A DNA stretch of 64,000 bases from Ceratothoa steindachneri (Eukaryota; Arthropoda; Malacostraca; Isopoda; Cymothoidae), in contig OZ018331.1 of NCBI GenBank assembly GCA_963969495.1, forward strand, positions 149,916,779 to 149,980,778. The letters run 5' to 3'. The position numbers and the translations under genes were made by a program. The first letter of the stretch is position 1, and every line of letters starts with the position of its first letter. The notes beneath the pieces are model-generated. The model did no database searches and was not told the origin of the DNA. It worked only from the letters and a program-made list of their open reading frames with translations. This document shows positions 48,651 to 61,699 of this stretch, in pieces.

Positions 48651-49014
48651 ATTGGAGTTTATTGTGTATGGTGGGGGTTTGTGATGGGGCGTGATTGGGA
48701 TGACGTTTTGCGCGGAGGAGATCCTACACCACATATCGTCATCGCTATGCATGGGCAAAAAATCGGGGGAAATGGAAAGAGAGCTGTGTGTTTAAAAGGT
48801 CATGGGGGAGGGGCAGGGTACAATATCAATTGTCCCTTTGGTACAAAGTAATATTGATTTAGATTTGGCAACTCTTTGGCAAACAAATTTTCCGTCTCCA
48901 AAATAACATTCTCATCGCACCTTTCGAGGCAACACGATACTCCAAAGTGACCACTCAATTTGAGGACAAGAACGGCGCGCGACTGAACAGCACCACAAGG
49001 TTCTTGAGTTCATG
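48651..49014. other. Non-coding, no gene recognised
   Basis: Mixed composition. A 68-codon plus-strand ORF at 48645-48851 shows no family features. Confidence 0.5.
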
Positions 49015-49310
49015 ACTTCCACATACTATGAATAAAGGGTAAATTCCTTGGTTTTCATAACTTCCAAATCCTACGCATAAATTTCACATCCCTTGAATAA
49101 AATGAGAGTTCCTTGTTATCCTATCTTCCGTATCCCATGAATTAAGCTTAAGTTAGTTGTTATCTTCGACATCTCAAAAATAAAGGACAACTTATTTGTT
49201 ATCCTAACTTCCACAATAAAGGGAAAGTTCCTTGTAATCTTAACTTCAACATCCCACGAATAAAGCGCCGCAACTTCTTTGTTATCCTAACTTCTACCTT
49301 CCCAAAGCGC
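49015..49310. repeat. Degenerate 35-60-bp tandem repeat
   Basis: Units contain TTCCTTG-TATCCTAACTTCCA-ATCCCA-GAATAAA with indels; about six are visible. Confidence 0.7.
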
Positions 49311-49704
49311 TCGGAATCAATTTAGAGGCAATGATATTAATGTAAATTTCATTAATCTAGAAGATTTTTTCAATTACACTAGATCAATGAAAAATTAAAA
49401 CTTGATTAAAGTTATGATTTTTACAATATGAACGAAGCTTTTCCTTCGAGAGCTTTCCCAGATTAAATTGGTGGTTTTTGAAATAGGTCAAGAACGAGGT
49501 TGAGAAATTACCCTTATCTACTAAATGAAAAGTAAAATTACAAGTCCAGAGGTTAATTAAAGTTATAAAACAAATAAAAGGTGACTCGGAACCTCTAAGA
49601 TACCAATGTTTAGAGGTTCATCAGATTTAGTCTGATGAACACCGAAAACTCTGTGTTAAGCTAAATAAGCATGAGATGACGATTGCTAATTCCATTTGTG
49701 TTTG

Positions 49705-50465
49705 AATTAAAGGGGGTTTCGGATCTGTTTTTAATTAAATGACGTCTTGGATCTGTTTTGAATTAAATGAGAAATTGGATCTGTTTTTAATTAAATGGGG
49801 TTTTGAATCTGTTTTGAATTAAAACAGGTCTTGGATGTGTTTTGAATTAAATGAGGAATTGGATCTGTTTTGAAATAGATGCGAACTTGGATCTCTTTTG
49901 AATAAAATGAGGTTTCGGATCTGTTTGGAATTAAAGGAAATATCGCATCTATTTTGAATTAAATGAAATCGCGGATCTGTTTTGAATTACATAGAGTCTT
50001 GAATCTATTTAGAATTAAATGAGAACTTAGATCTGTTTTGAATTAAATGAGAACTTGGATCTGTTTTGAATTAAATGAGGTCTTGGATCTGTTTTGAATT
50101 AAATGAGGTCTTGGAACTGTTTTGAAATAAATAAGAACTTGGATCAATTTTGAATTAAATGAAATCTCGGATCTGTTTTGGATTAAATGAAATCTCGGAT
50201 CTATTTTGAATTAAATAGAGTCTTGGATCTGTTTTGAATTAAATGAGAACTTAGATCTGTTTTGATTAAAATGAGAACTTGGATCTGTTGAGAATTAAAT
50301 GAGGTCTTAAATCTGTATCGAATTAAAGGTGGTCTTGGATCTGTTTTGAATTAAATGAGAACTTGGATCTGTTTTGAATTTAATGAAATCTAGGATCTGT
50401 TTTGAATTAAATGAGGAATTGGAACGGGTTTTGAAATAGATGAGTTCTTGGATTTGTTTTGAACA
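49705..50465. repeat. 28-bp minisatellite, about 27 copies
   Basis: Unit TTGGATCTGTTTTGAATTAAATGAGGTC with variants ending GAGAACT, GAAATCT or GAGGAAT. Variant types recur in blocks, which points to higher-order duplication. There are no unique spacers, so it is not CRISPR-like. Confidence 0.95.
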
Positions 50466-52814
50466 TTGAATTATGAGCATATCATGTTTTAATAATGAAA
50501 GGATGAGTTATAATCAAGACATAAAAGGCAAATGGGGGAAAAATAACGCGGTTGCTGCTAGACTAACGTAATAAACCGAGGTTAGAAAACATGAAAATAA
50601 CAAAGGTACCTCTCATCAGATGACTTCGAACCGGCGCCCTAAATTTAGCATTTAGTTTATCTTCTTTTGAAGGAACGGAATTATTTAGCTACAAATGTAT
50701 ATTTGCCGGTTTCAATGTTGACAAGCGCGGATCCTCTGTTGCGGATGTTTTACACTGAGTTTTATCCGAGCTATTTTGAGCCTAGTGAATAAAGGTTTGG
50801 ATTTCCTACGTCTAGGTGCCGGGTTTTCTTCCGACGAGAGTGGAGACAAAAACTGAAGCTGGCTGCTTATTGCCGATGCGCTGTACTTAGCCCCTATGGC
50901 GTACGTAGCTCCTACAGACTTCATCACGCACATACCAATAACAACACCGCTGCTTTTCCTTTGCTGTCTTCCCAATGCAACATATCAGCGCTGTTTTCCG
51001 TCTCGGAACTTGCTGATAGGGTATTTATACCTTCATTTATGCCTCTGAAGCTGATCGGTGCCCTTATCCCCATCCCTACGAGTTACGATTGAGTTTTCTC
51101 TACAGTTTAGGACTGGCCCCTAATGCCTTCGGGCTCACCAGCGATTGTCATTTTGATCTTTATGCGAATTTCATTATCGTGTCATTGATCGAGCCCCCAA
51201 TTGAAAGAGACGAATGGCGTAAATTATTAATTACTCTCCGGATTGTGAGAGCAAAAAACTCATCGGAAGATTTCCTACAATTTCTCTATTAGTCACTTAC
51301 TCGAAACCCGTTCGAGGGTCAATTTCAAGTTACCCTGCATCAATCGTACTTTTTGTATCCCCTTACATTTTGTATCCTCCACTACCCTCTACTTAATTGC
51401 ACCCTCCTCCCACACAAACACCGAAATTTTTAAAAAAAATCGTAATATTCATAATTCGAAAGCATAACATTAGATTCGATTTCAAATGGCGATTGCTAAA
51501 TGCCGTTAAGCCTCTAGTTTTTCTACCGCGTTCCTTGACTTCAGACATATAAGCCTCACCCACGAATGCTATTTAAATCAAGCATATTTTCTTTAAACTT
51601 GATTAATATGAAATGTCCAAATAATATTTTAATTAAGAAAATAACCACTTTAAAATTATATAATACACTATAATGTGATTCAAAATTCACAATCTTTCTC
51701 CCAACATGGCGGGCAATCTATTTTTCGCCCTAACATCATAATTAGAAATTTGCTTATTTTTTAAAAATAGAGATATTTATAACAAAGCGCCCACAGAAAT
51801 TCGAGGGTGTGCATAAACCTAATATTAGCCCAATTTTTTTCATAATAAATAATCATAAGTCCAGTGGTTAATTTGTATATGAAACTCTATTCATAGTTTG
51901 TCCTCGAAAGATACATTTTCTTTAGCATATTAATTAGAAAGAAGTATATAAGAATTAAGAGGAGTTACATTTTTATTTTAATTAGCATAAATTCGTGTAG
52001 ACCCTTTCCTCTACCACTAATTTCGTTCTGAATTTGTTCCTAATTCATCAAGGTTGCAACCCAAAGAAGAAAGAAGCGATAGAATATAAGAGATATTTTT
52101 ATTAGACGAAGAAAATGTAAAGAAACAAATCTCAGAAAAAAGTTACGCGCCAAAGATTGCTTAGCCTAGATTAGGAAACAAATAACCACAGAATAATACC
52201 CTTCGATATGAAGTTGAATTCTGTTTTTGAATTATTCGACGCATTTCAATAACAAATTCGATCAAAATAAACATGTTTTGAGTAAGTTCCGGATCTATTG
52301 ATTTAAAAGTTATGGAGTTTCAGTCGGCTTACAACTTTAATATCTTCATGTTTATAGTTGAATGTCTAACTTTCAAGCCTTCGTTTAATCCTGTTAAAAA
52401 ATTATGTTTTGTACCAAAGTTTCAACATCCAAAAAGCGGTGAACACTGATAATTATGCAGAGAGGACTTAGAAAAAGGATAATAAAGAAACGGAGATTAG
52501 ACCAGAGTTACCAAATAAGTCTCAAGAAACACAAATATTTTCAGCAAAAGAATTCAATTTGGTTAGAGAGTGGCCAAATTAAGTAAAGTAAAGGATAAAA
52601 TATAATAGTAAAAGGTAGCAAAATATGTCAACAGGAGAAGCGACACCATTTAGCGAGTAGCGCAATCTGACAGCCCTGGATTTTGGACCATATTATTACC
52701 TTAAAGGAAATAATTTGTTGATTATATTTTGCCTTAGTTAACTTTTACATCCGAAAGATTCGAGAAATTACTGATTATACTGCAATTTGAGAAGCTGAGC
52801 AGGAGAGTTTGTTG
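50466..52814. other. Non-coding, G+C-richer patch at 50700-51300
   Basis: On the minus strand a TATAAATA box lies at about 51035-51028, upstream of an 87-codon ORF (50975-50712) that has no ATG and no recognised family. It could be a promoter or an element end. The rest is AT-rich and stop-dense. Confidence 0.35.
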
Positions 52815-53345
52815 GTTTCGCAAGGCTCGAATTCTATTGCAGTATTGGTTTGGCTAGGTTGGAGTTCTGTTGCAGTGTTGGCTTGACAAGGCTTGTGTTT
52901 TGTGGCAGTGTTAGTTTAGCAAGGTTGGAGTTGTGTTGTAGTGTTGATTTGGTAAGGATGAAGTTCCGGTGCAGTATTGGTTTGGCAAGGCGGGAGTTTT
53001 GTTACAATGTTGATTTCGCAATGCTGGAGTTCTATTGCAATGTTCGTTTCGCAAGGCTAAAGTTCTGCTGTAGTATTGGATTGACAAGTCTGGAGTTCTG
53101 TTTCTTCGTTGATTTGGCAATGTTTGGAGTTCTGTTGTAGTATTGGTTTGGGAAGGCTGGAGTTCTGTTGTAGTGTTGGTTTGGCAAGGTTGGAGTTCTG
53201 TTGTAGTGTTGGTTTGGCAAAGCTGGAGGTCCGTTGGACTGTTGGTTTGGCAAGGCTGTAGTTTTGTTGGACTCTTGGTTTAGCAAGGCTGAAGTTTTGT
53301 TGTAGTGTAAGTGTGGCAAGGCAGGAGTTCTATTGCAGTGTTGTT
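52815..53345. repeat. 33-bp minisatellite, about 16 copies
   Basis: Unit GGCAAGGCTGGAGTTCTGTTGTAGTGTTGGTTT. As 33 is a multiple of three, both strands show repetitive ORFs (for example CCSVGLTRLVFCGSV or RNRTPALPNQHYN on the other strand). These follow from the repeat length and are not taken as a gene. Confidence 0.93.
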
Positions 53346-53825
53346 TCCATTGTTGAATGTTGAATCCTAACGCAACAAAGTCACATTTCAATTAAGTTTG
53401 GTTTAATCGATTTACGGTAAGATAGGCTCGGTTTGTTTCGCTAAAGTTTAGCTTTTTCTACATGCTGGAAAATAGTTAATAGCCTTATAAAGAGCAGACA
53501 TTAATGCAAATAATGAACCAAAGATTTATGATTGAAATATTTTCGGTTCACTGACCAGGATTTGATCAAATTTAAATATGAGCGAATATGCAATGTTAAG
53601 GAATTGACCAGTAAATGAGGATCCATGAAGAATTAATTAAGTTACTTAAATAAGACTAAAGGGAAAAACGAAAGTATCACGACAAGAAAAAATAATGAAT
53701 TAAAATGTGAACTTTGGAGAAATGAAAATATGTGGACGATATATAGCGTCCCTTGGAGTTCATTGGAACCGGGCGGCACTTCCTCTTTCAATCCTATTCT
53801 ATTCCACAATGAAGGCAAATGATTC

Positions 53826-53863
<38 letters not shown>

Positions 53864-54209
53864 AAAAGAGCCATTATTTATTGCATTATCAAAATGGACG
53901 GAATACGGTTCAACAAATATGGGATCGGCTGATTTTGGATGGATTGGGAGTATTGACACGAGAGCCAAATTTAATATTATGCAAAAACATTGCAGCATAT
54001 AGAAATTGCAAAAGTGAGAAGATGTGATGTGATAAAAACTTTCAATTAACAGTAGGGTTGTCTGTACACTATCATAGTCGGTAGTTAGAGGAGAGTAAAT
54101 TTCGAGTAGGGAGAAAGATATGTGATAGGTAGAAACAAATGATTTTCTTTGATATCGAGTCATTATATAGCCATAATTAATAATAGAAAAAACTCAAACA
54201 TCAATGAAT
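53346..54209. other. Non-coding with (GA)n at 53828-53862
   Basis: AT-rich. The (AG/GA)n tract causes long repetitive frames on both strands. No gene was recognised. Confidence 0.5.
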
Positions 54210-54885
54210 TCAGCATTTATTTTCGGAAGCACCGATCAATTCCTTATTCCAAGTTATTTTAATTAGAGAAAAAATGGAACCAGCAGCGAATAATAATCAA
54301 TTTCAATTTCGAAGAAATTTGAATTCAAGAGGAGAAAACATAGCGTCAATTCATCAGCGGTCAAAAGTTGACAATTCATCTTTCAAAGTTATTTTAATCA
54401 GAGGGAAACTAGAAATAGTGGTCAATAGCGATTAATTATTCTTTAGAAATAATTTTATTTAGGGGAAAAATTGAATAGTGGTCATTTCCTCTTTTGAAGT
54501 GATGTTAATTAGAAAGGCAAAAAATATCGGTCAATTTCTCTCGGAGTGATTTCGATTGGAAGAAAATAGCGGTCGAAAGTAGTCATGATTTGAATTGGAA
54601 GGAAAATGAAAATAGCGGTCAATTCCTCTCATTAAGTGATTTCAATTTTATGACAAAATGAAATAGCGGTCAATAGAGTTCAATCACTCTCGAAGTGATA
54701 TTAATTGGAGGACAAAATAAAATAGCGCTTAATTCTTCTCAAAGTGATTTCAATTTTAAGACAAAATGAAATAGCGGTCATTAGAGGTCATTTGCTCTTT
54801 CGAGCTGATTTTAATTCGGCAAAAAAAGAAAATCACGATTAATTTCTCTTTCGATGTGATTTTAATTGGAGGAAAAGAGAAAAAC
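54210..54885. repeat. Degenerate 50-60-bp tandem repeat
   Basis: About a dozen diverged units share AAATAGCGGTCAAT, CTCTC/TTTCGAAGTGAT and TTTTAATTGGAGGA. Strongly diverged and indel-rich, so an old array. Confidence 0.8.
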
Positions 54886-57036
54886 TAGAAGTGCAAACTG
54901 AAAAAAAACTATAAACGTCTAATGTGAAATAAGGCAATTTTTGTCAGACAATTCAGCTTTCAATAAAAAAAAACAACAAAGTAACTTTGTTGGTTATTCT
55001 CTAAAATACCATTTAGAATGAGCTCCAGAATGCTAATTGCCGGGACCTCCCAATAAATGGTATATTTCAACGAAAACGAACAATAATTCACCATCATAGT
55101 GACTTTAATTCTAAAAGGTTATATAAGAGTCTATACATGTCTGTAATATAAAAAAGTAAGTTACAGATATACATGATGGGCTGAAATTAAAGCCGCACAC
55201 AAAAACCTTAATTTTATTTTCTGTATAATTCGTGTGTGTTATGTCCATCATTTTTGTTTGGAGCGAATGAATATTTCCAGCAAATATTTGCCCGCGTTTC
55301 AGGATCTGGACGTTTCCACTGAGCTACAATTTGCATGGAATTCTAAACACCTCGAAGCAGATGAGGCAAGAGAGGATGGAGCAAACGGAGATGTGAATTT
55401 TAAATGGAGATGAGGTTTAGTTGAAGAGGATAGATGTTGAGAGAAGTGGCGCTAAAATTTTGCATTTATGTTTTTTATCTTTAAGACATCCCCCAAATGG
55501 AACCTAGAAAATATGACGGATTCGGTAAATACGAACAAAACATGGTAATAATAAATATCAAGAAAAAGGTAATACAGTTCGTAGTCAGCAGCAATTTCTA
55601 AAATGCCTTCATTATCCTAGCTCACTACCCTGCAAGGGAGGGAGGCTCCAACAGTGTGGCCGGGATAGTGTGCCACTTCGTCAACTACCAAGTGTAACAA
55701 CACCTAGTAACGGAAAAGTAGCACTAATGTATTTTATTTTTATTTTACCCATTTTCCCTCTTTGAAGCCCCATCTCCCTCCTTTGATGGCAGGCGATTAA
55801 TATCGCGGACTAGTCGCCCTATATACGAGTGCCTGCATATAGCTAAATGCTAATTTTTTAAATATTTTTAATTTTTATTTCTTTTTTTTAGTTTTTTATT
55901 TCTTTTTTTTTCTTTTTTTAAGTATCGAATTGTCCATTATACATAGATGATGACGAAGATTATAAAGTTGATGTTTAGTATTGTGTAAGTGAAGAGGTAA
56001 GTAATCTTTTTAACGCCCTTATAATTATCCCCTTGAGACAATAAATGTCATCAACGTAGGACTAAATATAGAAATCTACCTTGACGTCTCTCACAATTAT
56101 TGCATTCAATGGGTTTTTCTTTGTCGAATAAGATCTCTTTGAACTGTATTTCTAAATGACTACGACTTTGTTTTCTTTTGGTTCGTTACTTTTCCCATGG
56201 TTTCTTGTATGATGGTTGGTCTAAATCATGTGACAACCACCTCATTTAGTTGAAGAGTTTAGATGCAATTCTATCTAAATAGTCAATAGTCCCTCGTTAT
56301 TTTTCTCAATGAGATAATGTTAAATAGGTATAATATAGATCCATAGGAGCTTCCAGCATACCAGGAGAAAGTTGATATAGAGTATTTATATCCGTGGCCC
56401 ACGGAGGTTTGTAGGGTGAACTGCAAACTGGAGGTCAAATACATAAAATAGTCCTGTTTTTGTAGGTTCTTATATAAGGTTTTTATCTTGTGGCAGAAGA
56501 GGGTGGCCCTTATCCGTTCACTATCGCCCTTGGTCCAATTATACTGGTTTTATTTTTGTTTTTCTCAACAACCACAAGATCCGACATCGAACTTCCATTT
56601 TTTGTACATTAATGGAAGTGTAACCAAGTCCCCCCTCCCCCACCCCTCTCCCGGATTTGAAGTCAGAGGTTGGCAAATTTTGGAATCGAATACCCCTCAA
56701 GTCAAATTGCAGGTTTTAATATTTCAAATAGTTGTCAAGAGTAAGTGACTTTAAATATCTATTTAAGTAATATATATTATATTTTAATATCAAGTGTCTT
56801 TTTTTAATCTTCTTTATTTATATATAGAATCAAACACTAACGACGATCAGAAAGTTTTGAAGGAATATAAAAAAAGGGAGAAAGAGGAAACGAAACGTGT
56901 GTGGAAAGTAAACTACCCTGAAATTTCCATTAGCTAGCGATTGATCTCTTCAAAGTAAACTAAAAAATATATTTGGGAGGGAGAGAGAGGGAGGTGAAAG
57001 GGAAAGAAAGATACGTAAAAGAAAGTTGTAACTAGT
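54886..57036. other. Non-coding, no gene recognised
   Basis: AT-rich, with T-runs near 55870-55920. 55610-55700 is G+C-richer. No domain or element was seen. Confidence 0.5.
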
Positions 57037-57450
57037 TTCACCGCATCTTCAGCACATTCCCCAATTAATAATTATATATATCATTCCTTAGACCATTCAA
57101 ATTTCGAGTGATCTCTTTAATCTTTGTTGAGGAAATTTAAGGAATATACGTTTTGAGACTTGATTTGATGAAACTATTTACAAAAATGGTTCGAAAAATC
57201 ACATAAAATTCTTAACTCTTTATAAATAATCTTACGAAATTTGGAAATGGGCTGTTTGTTTACATCTATTCAGAATAGTTTCATCGCATCTTCCTCTCCT
57301 CCAAATTAATAATAATCCTTAAACCACTCAAATTTGGGGAAGGATATCTTAAATTAATAATGAATGAACAAACTTTATATTAACGGCATTAGATTATCTA
57401 AAACTCATCAACGCATAGAGTTTAATTTTGATTCCAACGCCCTCTTGTGA
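57037..57450. repeat. Two diverged direct repeats about 234 bp apart
   Basis: GTTTCACCGCATCTTC at 57037 and GTTTCATCGCATCTTC at 57271 start similar blocks (CCAATTAATAAT..., CCATTCAAATTT/CCACTCAAATTT). Confidence 0.6.
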
Positions 57451-57625
57451 CTACGGCCGTATGCTAAGAAAAATGTGAAATGCACTTTTATCAGATTTAG
57501 TGTAGCTTAACAATTATTTATAAATTTATTATATGCAAAAGGCTAAAATGTAAAATAAATTTTTAAAAAAGACGGTTTTTTGCTCAAATGTGCATTTCAC
57601 CTTGTTTAAGCATACGACCGAGAAA
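57451..57625. mobile_element. Foldback MITE
   Basis: CGGCCGTATGCTAAGAAAAA plus GTGAAATGCACTTTT at the left matches, reverse-complemented, GTGCATTTCACCTTGTTTAA plus GCATACGACCG at the right. The arms are about 40 bp around an AT-rich centre of about 95 bp. Flanking sequence on the two sides is itself similar (CGGCATTAG...AAACC/AAACT), so the flanks may be duplicated as well. Confidence 0.75.
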
Positions 57626-58137
57626 CAAAATCGACTTATTCTTATCGGCATTAGTTTGTTTAAAACGATTTAAACCATAAAGTTAACCTTGATCCTGACA
57701 CCATTATGGAAATAAACAGAATATTGGATTTAACAACAAAATTTAAGAGTCTATTCATAGAAGTGGAGAATATTTTTAACGCTAACTAAACTAAATTGAA
57801 GATAATTATGACAACTTATTTTGGCTAAATTTCTGACGGTCCTCTTTTGGGGACACAATGCAAATAGATCCAGCTTCATATCTATTTCAGAAACTCCCAT
57901 CGATATTATTAATAAAAACGTTAATTAACGTAAATATTCCTTTTATAAACGTTATTTTTTTTTACATTTAGAAGAGAAAGTGTCCGGTTTAGGCGATGAG
58001 ATAACAGAAAGTGCCTGAGGAAGTCATTAAAATGAGAGGAAAAAAAGAAGAAAAACTTAGTACTTTAAACGAGCAAAATAGTTTTATACTCGAGGGAAAA
58101 GGAAACTAAATAATCCAACGAAGGTAATTTCCCGCTT
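57626..58137. other. Non-coding, no gene recognised
   Basis: AT-rich; contains the second copy of the CGGCATTAG-type block at 57648. No gene. Confidence 0.5.
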
Positions 58138-59040
58138 TACCTCCTCCAGGTCTGAGTGCGAATTAGGGATGCCCTTTCACTGGTTTGATGCGAACGCTTT
58201 GATAGGGTCTGCTGTGCTTTATTATTGTTATTATCTCTCTTCTTCTTCTTCTTCTTCTTCTCCTTCATCTTCTCCTCATTATTATTATTCGTATTATTTT
58301 ACCATTAGTATTATTTATTAGTAGTAGTATTAATTATTATTATTCGTATAAGTTATTATTATTATTATTTAATTGTATTTTTTTTTATTATTATCATTAT
58401 TATTATTATTACCACTATCCCCTCAACCTTTTCTACCCGCACTTTGTACCAGGACGACTGTTTCTACCTGGATAGAGTTCGGTGGGGTAGCCATGTTGCC
58501 TTGGTGGACTGCATGCCACCATGGGATCACCAGCGCCAGGGTATGATAATAAGAGGTGATCACCCCCCCCCCCCTCGTTACTGGACGCACCTATCTCTAC
58601 TTCTGTTTATTACACACCCTCCTACCCCTTTCCACACTCGGTCTCCTACCCACAGATGTTCTGGCTGGCCGGGGCACTTTCGTCCTCTTATGAGCCTTAG
58701 TCGAGTGGCGGTAATGTGTACCGTGAGGTCCCAACCTGCTGCGAGGGTTGAAAGACCCCTGGTATGGGCATGTATTAGGTACGGGGTGTGTTGGGCCGTC
58801 GACTCTGCTCACCTTCCTCCACTACACACAAGGTGGTGGCTACGACGCCACAATCCTCTATGGTCCAAGCTCTAGGGCAATGTCGCTTGAATGGTGGCCC
58901 GGGTTGGCAAAGTCCATCAACGATGGATTGACACAAATGATCACATCTTTTGATTTTTGGTCCTATGGAAACTTTTATCTTAACCTCCGAAGTCATTGGG
59001 AAGTCATTGTATCTACTCTCCATGTGCTCTATTTTTGACA

Positions 59041-61385
59041 ATAGTTACAACAGAAGGCAATAGTGGGAAAGTGCATGGAGATCCGCTTCCAAGCGCGGCC
59101 TTGCCCTCCCTAGGTGTTGAAGAGGATGATGAAAACAACGACACCCCTTCGGTCGGTGGAGAGGCTCTCTTATCACCATCACCTTATGGCAAAGGGGCTT
59201 TTCCTTTGCCATTTTTAGAGCTGTTCTCTGGCAGCTCCACCTCTGAAAAGGAGGTGCCTCTCCCCCTGTTCCTTCTCAGGGGACTGCTCCAAACCTATTC
59301 AACCAGAGAGGAAGTTTATTCCTCTCCTAAGCCTACGGGTGCGGTGGATTTCTCTTTCCTCCTTCTTTGGAGGCACCCCCGGGCGACTCTATCTCCGTAC
59401 CAGCGGCAGTCCCTCCTTTCCTAGCACAGGGGACTACCAAGAGAGATGTTGAGCGACCCAAAATTGACCGCTTGCGATGGGAGAGTTTCGAGAGGGCCAA
59501 CTCCTTTAGGGAGGCAAAAGAGAGCCTGACCGGTTGGTCCATGCTCCCTAGCGTCTTGCAGTCCTGCATTTTAGCCCTGCATGGGTCGGCAAAAACACAA
59601 GAAAGGGTCCTCGATTGGGATCCGTAAAGACTCGGGAGGGAGGGGCCCATGGAGGACACCCTAAGATGGACATGGTCCTGGACCCCTTCCCCCGCCGCGT
59701 ATGCCAAGATCTTGCATTTTGTCAAACCCGGGCTCGGTTCCAAGCACCGAACCTGAGTCCGCGCTTGTGCAAGCTTCTCTTCGCGTGGCTCCGGGCCCCA
59801 AGGACTCACAGGGAGAGGAGGGACCTCCTCACCCACTGGATATCCCTTTGACAGCTAATACTTTATCCATCTCGGAAAAGGATCTTGCTGAGGCCAGTTT
59901 GTCCGGCCTATGGGCTATAGGTGGAGAGAAGATGGTTTATTCCCCACCCTCCTCTCCTAAAATGAGACTTCTTTTAATTCTCCCATCTGGCAATTGCCTT
60001 AAGAATATAAGTCGCCGTAATTAATATTTTTGCCTCTACTAGACTATTCAATAAATCGTTAAAAAAAACAAAAAACAAGAGAAAAAAATAAATAAAAGAA
60101 CAAAAAACAAGAAGAAGAAAGCACATTCTTGCGTCCCAAAAGGAGAAGGAACAAGAAAAAGGAAAAGAGGACAAAGGGTTCCTCTACCTACGCGGGGGCT
60201 CCGGAGACGGAGGGGTCCGTTGCCGCTTTGGCAAGCGACCATGCCAATATCGACACGTCCGGCCACGAGGTGCCGTCGAAGTAGGGAGCCTAAACTAAAA
60301 CCAGAGTTGCAAATGCGCTTGGCGGAGCCTCGATTACTTTGGGGCCCCTCTTTGATCGACTACCTTGCGTTTTCAAGTCCGCTGGCTTCAAACGCTTTCT
60401 GTTTATTCGTTACACTGATGACAACATAATGGCCAAAGGCAACATGATCCATCAGAGGAAAGCATTAGCTAGCTTGATTGGGAGAGAGCCGAAGGTGGAC
60501 CGTTTCTCGAAAGGGAGCCTTAAGGCGAATGCGTCGGATCCCTCCGAGACAGGCATGATTAGTGCTCTTTGGACACTTATTTGTTCGCCTGTTAGTGTGA
60601 CGCTTCATTCTACGTTGAACTTCGTTAAAAGAGTTGTTTACGCGAGGAAAATCGTGAACTACTTTATATAAGACATCATCTTATAACTGGCCGACCATGG
60701 AGCAGTCAAGGTCGAAGGTGTAATGAGAAAATAGGGGAGGAGCCTCGAGCCCCACACTTACACTCTTCGTCACCTTCGATCGTGACAGGATCCCTGAGTC
60801 GGTGCTTGCTGGTTGGTATCTCTTCCACGCGAAAGCATTCGTGCCAGTGCTGCGTAGGTGCTACTACTGCTACCGCTTTGGCCATACCAATCGCTCCTGT
60901 AGATGTGCAATGTTGGGTTTACCCTAAGTCTGTGAAGTGGCCTCCAGGTCCGTACACGATAAGTCCCAATGGTGTAGGGCCAAGTGTGAAATTGCAGAGA
61001 GCCACATCCCTCTTCTTCGAAGCAATGTGAGGTGTATGTCTCCGAGAAAGAAATCCTGGCTGTTCAGGCTATGGATCGTCTCTCATTTCGCGAGGCTAAA
61101 TATCTGGCTCTAGCACCCCCGGCATTGCCCGGGAGGTATTATTTCTCAATTAAAAAAACAACAAAGGCCTATGAGTACGGTCATTTTTGCGCCCAATCAG
61201 AACCCCTCTGCGGGTTCTACTTATCCCGAGCGCTCCTCTGGTAGAGCTGGCAGCACAAAGGGTTTACACCTATCCTCGGCTAAAACCACGGCTCCCTTCC
61301 CATCGCCCAGCGTGGCCGTTTCCCGTAAGGCGAAACGGACGCGTCCTTCCACCGAGTCGTTGTTAAAATCACAGTAGGCAACACC
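59041..61385 (+). pseudogene. LINE copy 3 ORF1 with CCHC zinc knuckle
   Basis: The best-kept knuckle of the three copies is at about 60852-60897: RRCYYCYRFGHTNRSCRC, a perfect C-x2-C-x4-H-x4-C. A second cysteine cluster follows (QWCRAKCEIAESH). Collinear blocks with copies 1 and 2A confirm the assignment. The frame is interrupted by stops, shifts and a 160-bp antisense insert at about 59958-60125. Confidence 0.8.
59958..60125 (-). mobile_element. Antisense LINE 3'-end fragment nested in copy 3
   Basis: The minus strand reads GGCGACTTATATTCTTAAGG, CAATTGCCAGATGGGAGAAT, TAAAAG. It matches the I-clade 3' end of copy 1 (GGCGACTTTTACCCTAGTAG, GCATTCACCAGATGGTCTCC, TAAAATAAG). On its 5' side is the T-rich 3' UTR tract. 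It separates CTCCTCTCCTAAAA from the lysine-rich linker that follows it in copies 1 and 2A. Confidence 0.75.
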
Positions 61386-61699
61386 CTTGAAGGTGGTCGT
61401 GTGACCTTCTAAAGGGGTTCTTAAAACTGAGCCCCGAATAAAGGACAGTAACAAAGAACTTCCTCTCCTCTCCTTCACCCCTACCTAAGGCTGGACTGGG
61501 TGGCCCAGAAACAGTGGATTCTCCAAAGGAGGGACCCCTGCCACCGAAGCTACCCCGCCCGCCGAAGGTTTCGAGGCGGAGGGAAGAAAAGACAAATAGT
61601 GAGCCCAACCTTCTCCAATAAGTCTTCGAAGGTGACATCGCCTTCAGCGCCTTGCTCGACCAACGTCAACCCGAGTAAAGCCTCTTGGAAGTCTACTAC

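Noticed and set aside
48180..48758. 192-codon minus-strand ORF
   Set aside because: Overlaps the (TTA)n tail of the CR1/L2-type 3' end and a decayed LINE; no domain.
49705..50465. Possible CRISPR array
   Set aside because: Units are contiguous with no unique spacers, and the genome is eukaryotic.
52815..53391. Repetitive ORFs on both strands
   Set aside because: Follow from a 33-bp repeat unit (multiple of three); no start context or family match.
53642..54163. 173-codon minus-strand ORF with SLSLSLS
   Set aside because: Built on the (GA)n microsatellite; no recognisable domain.
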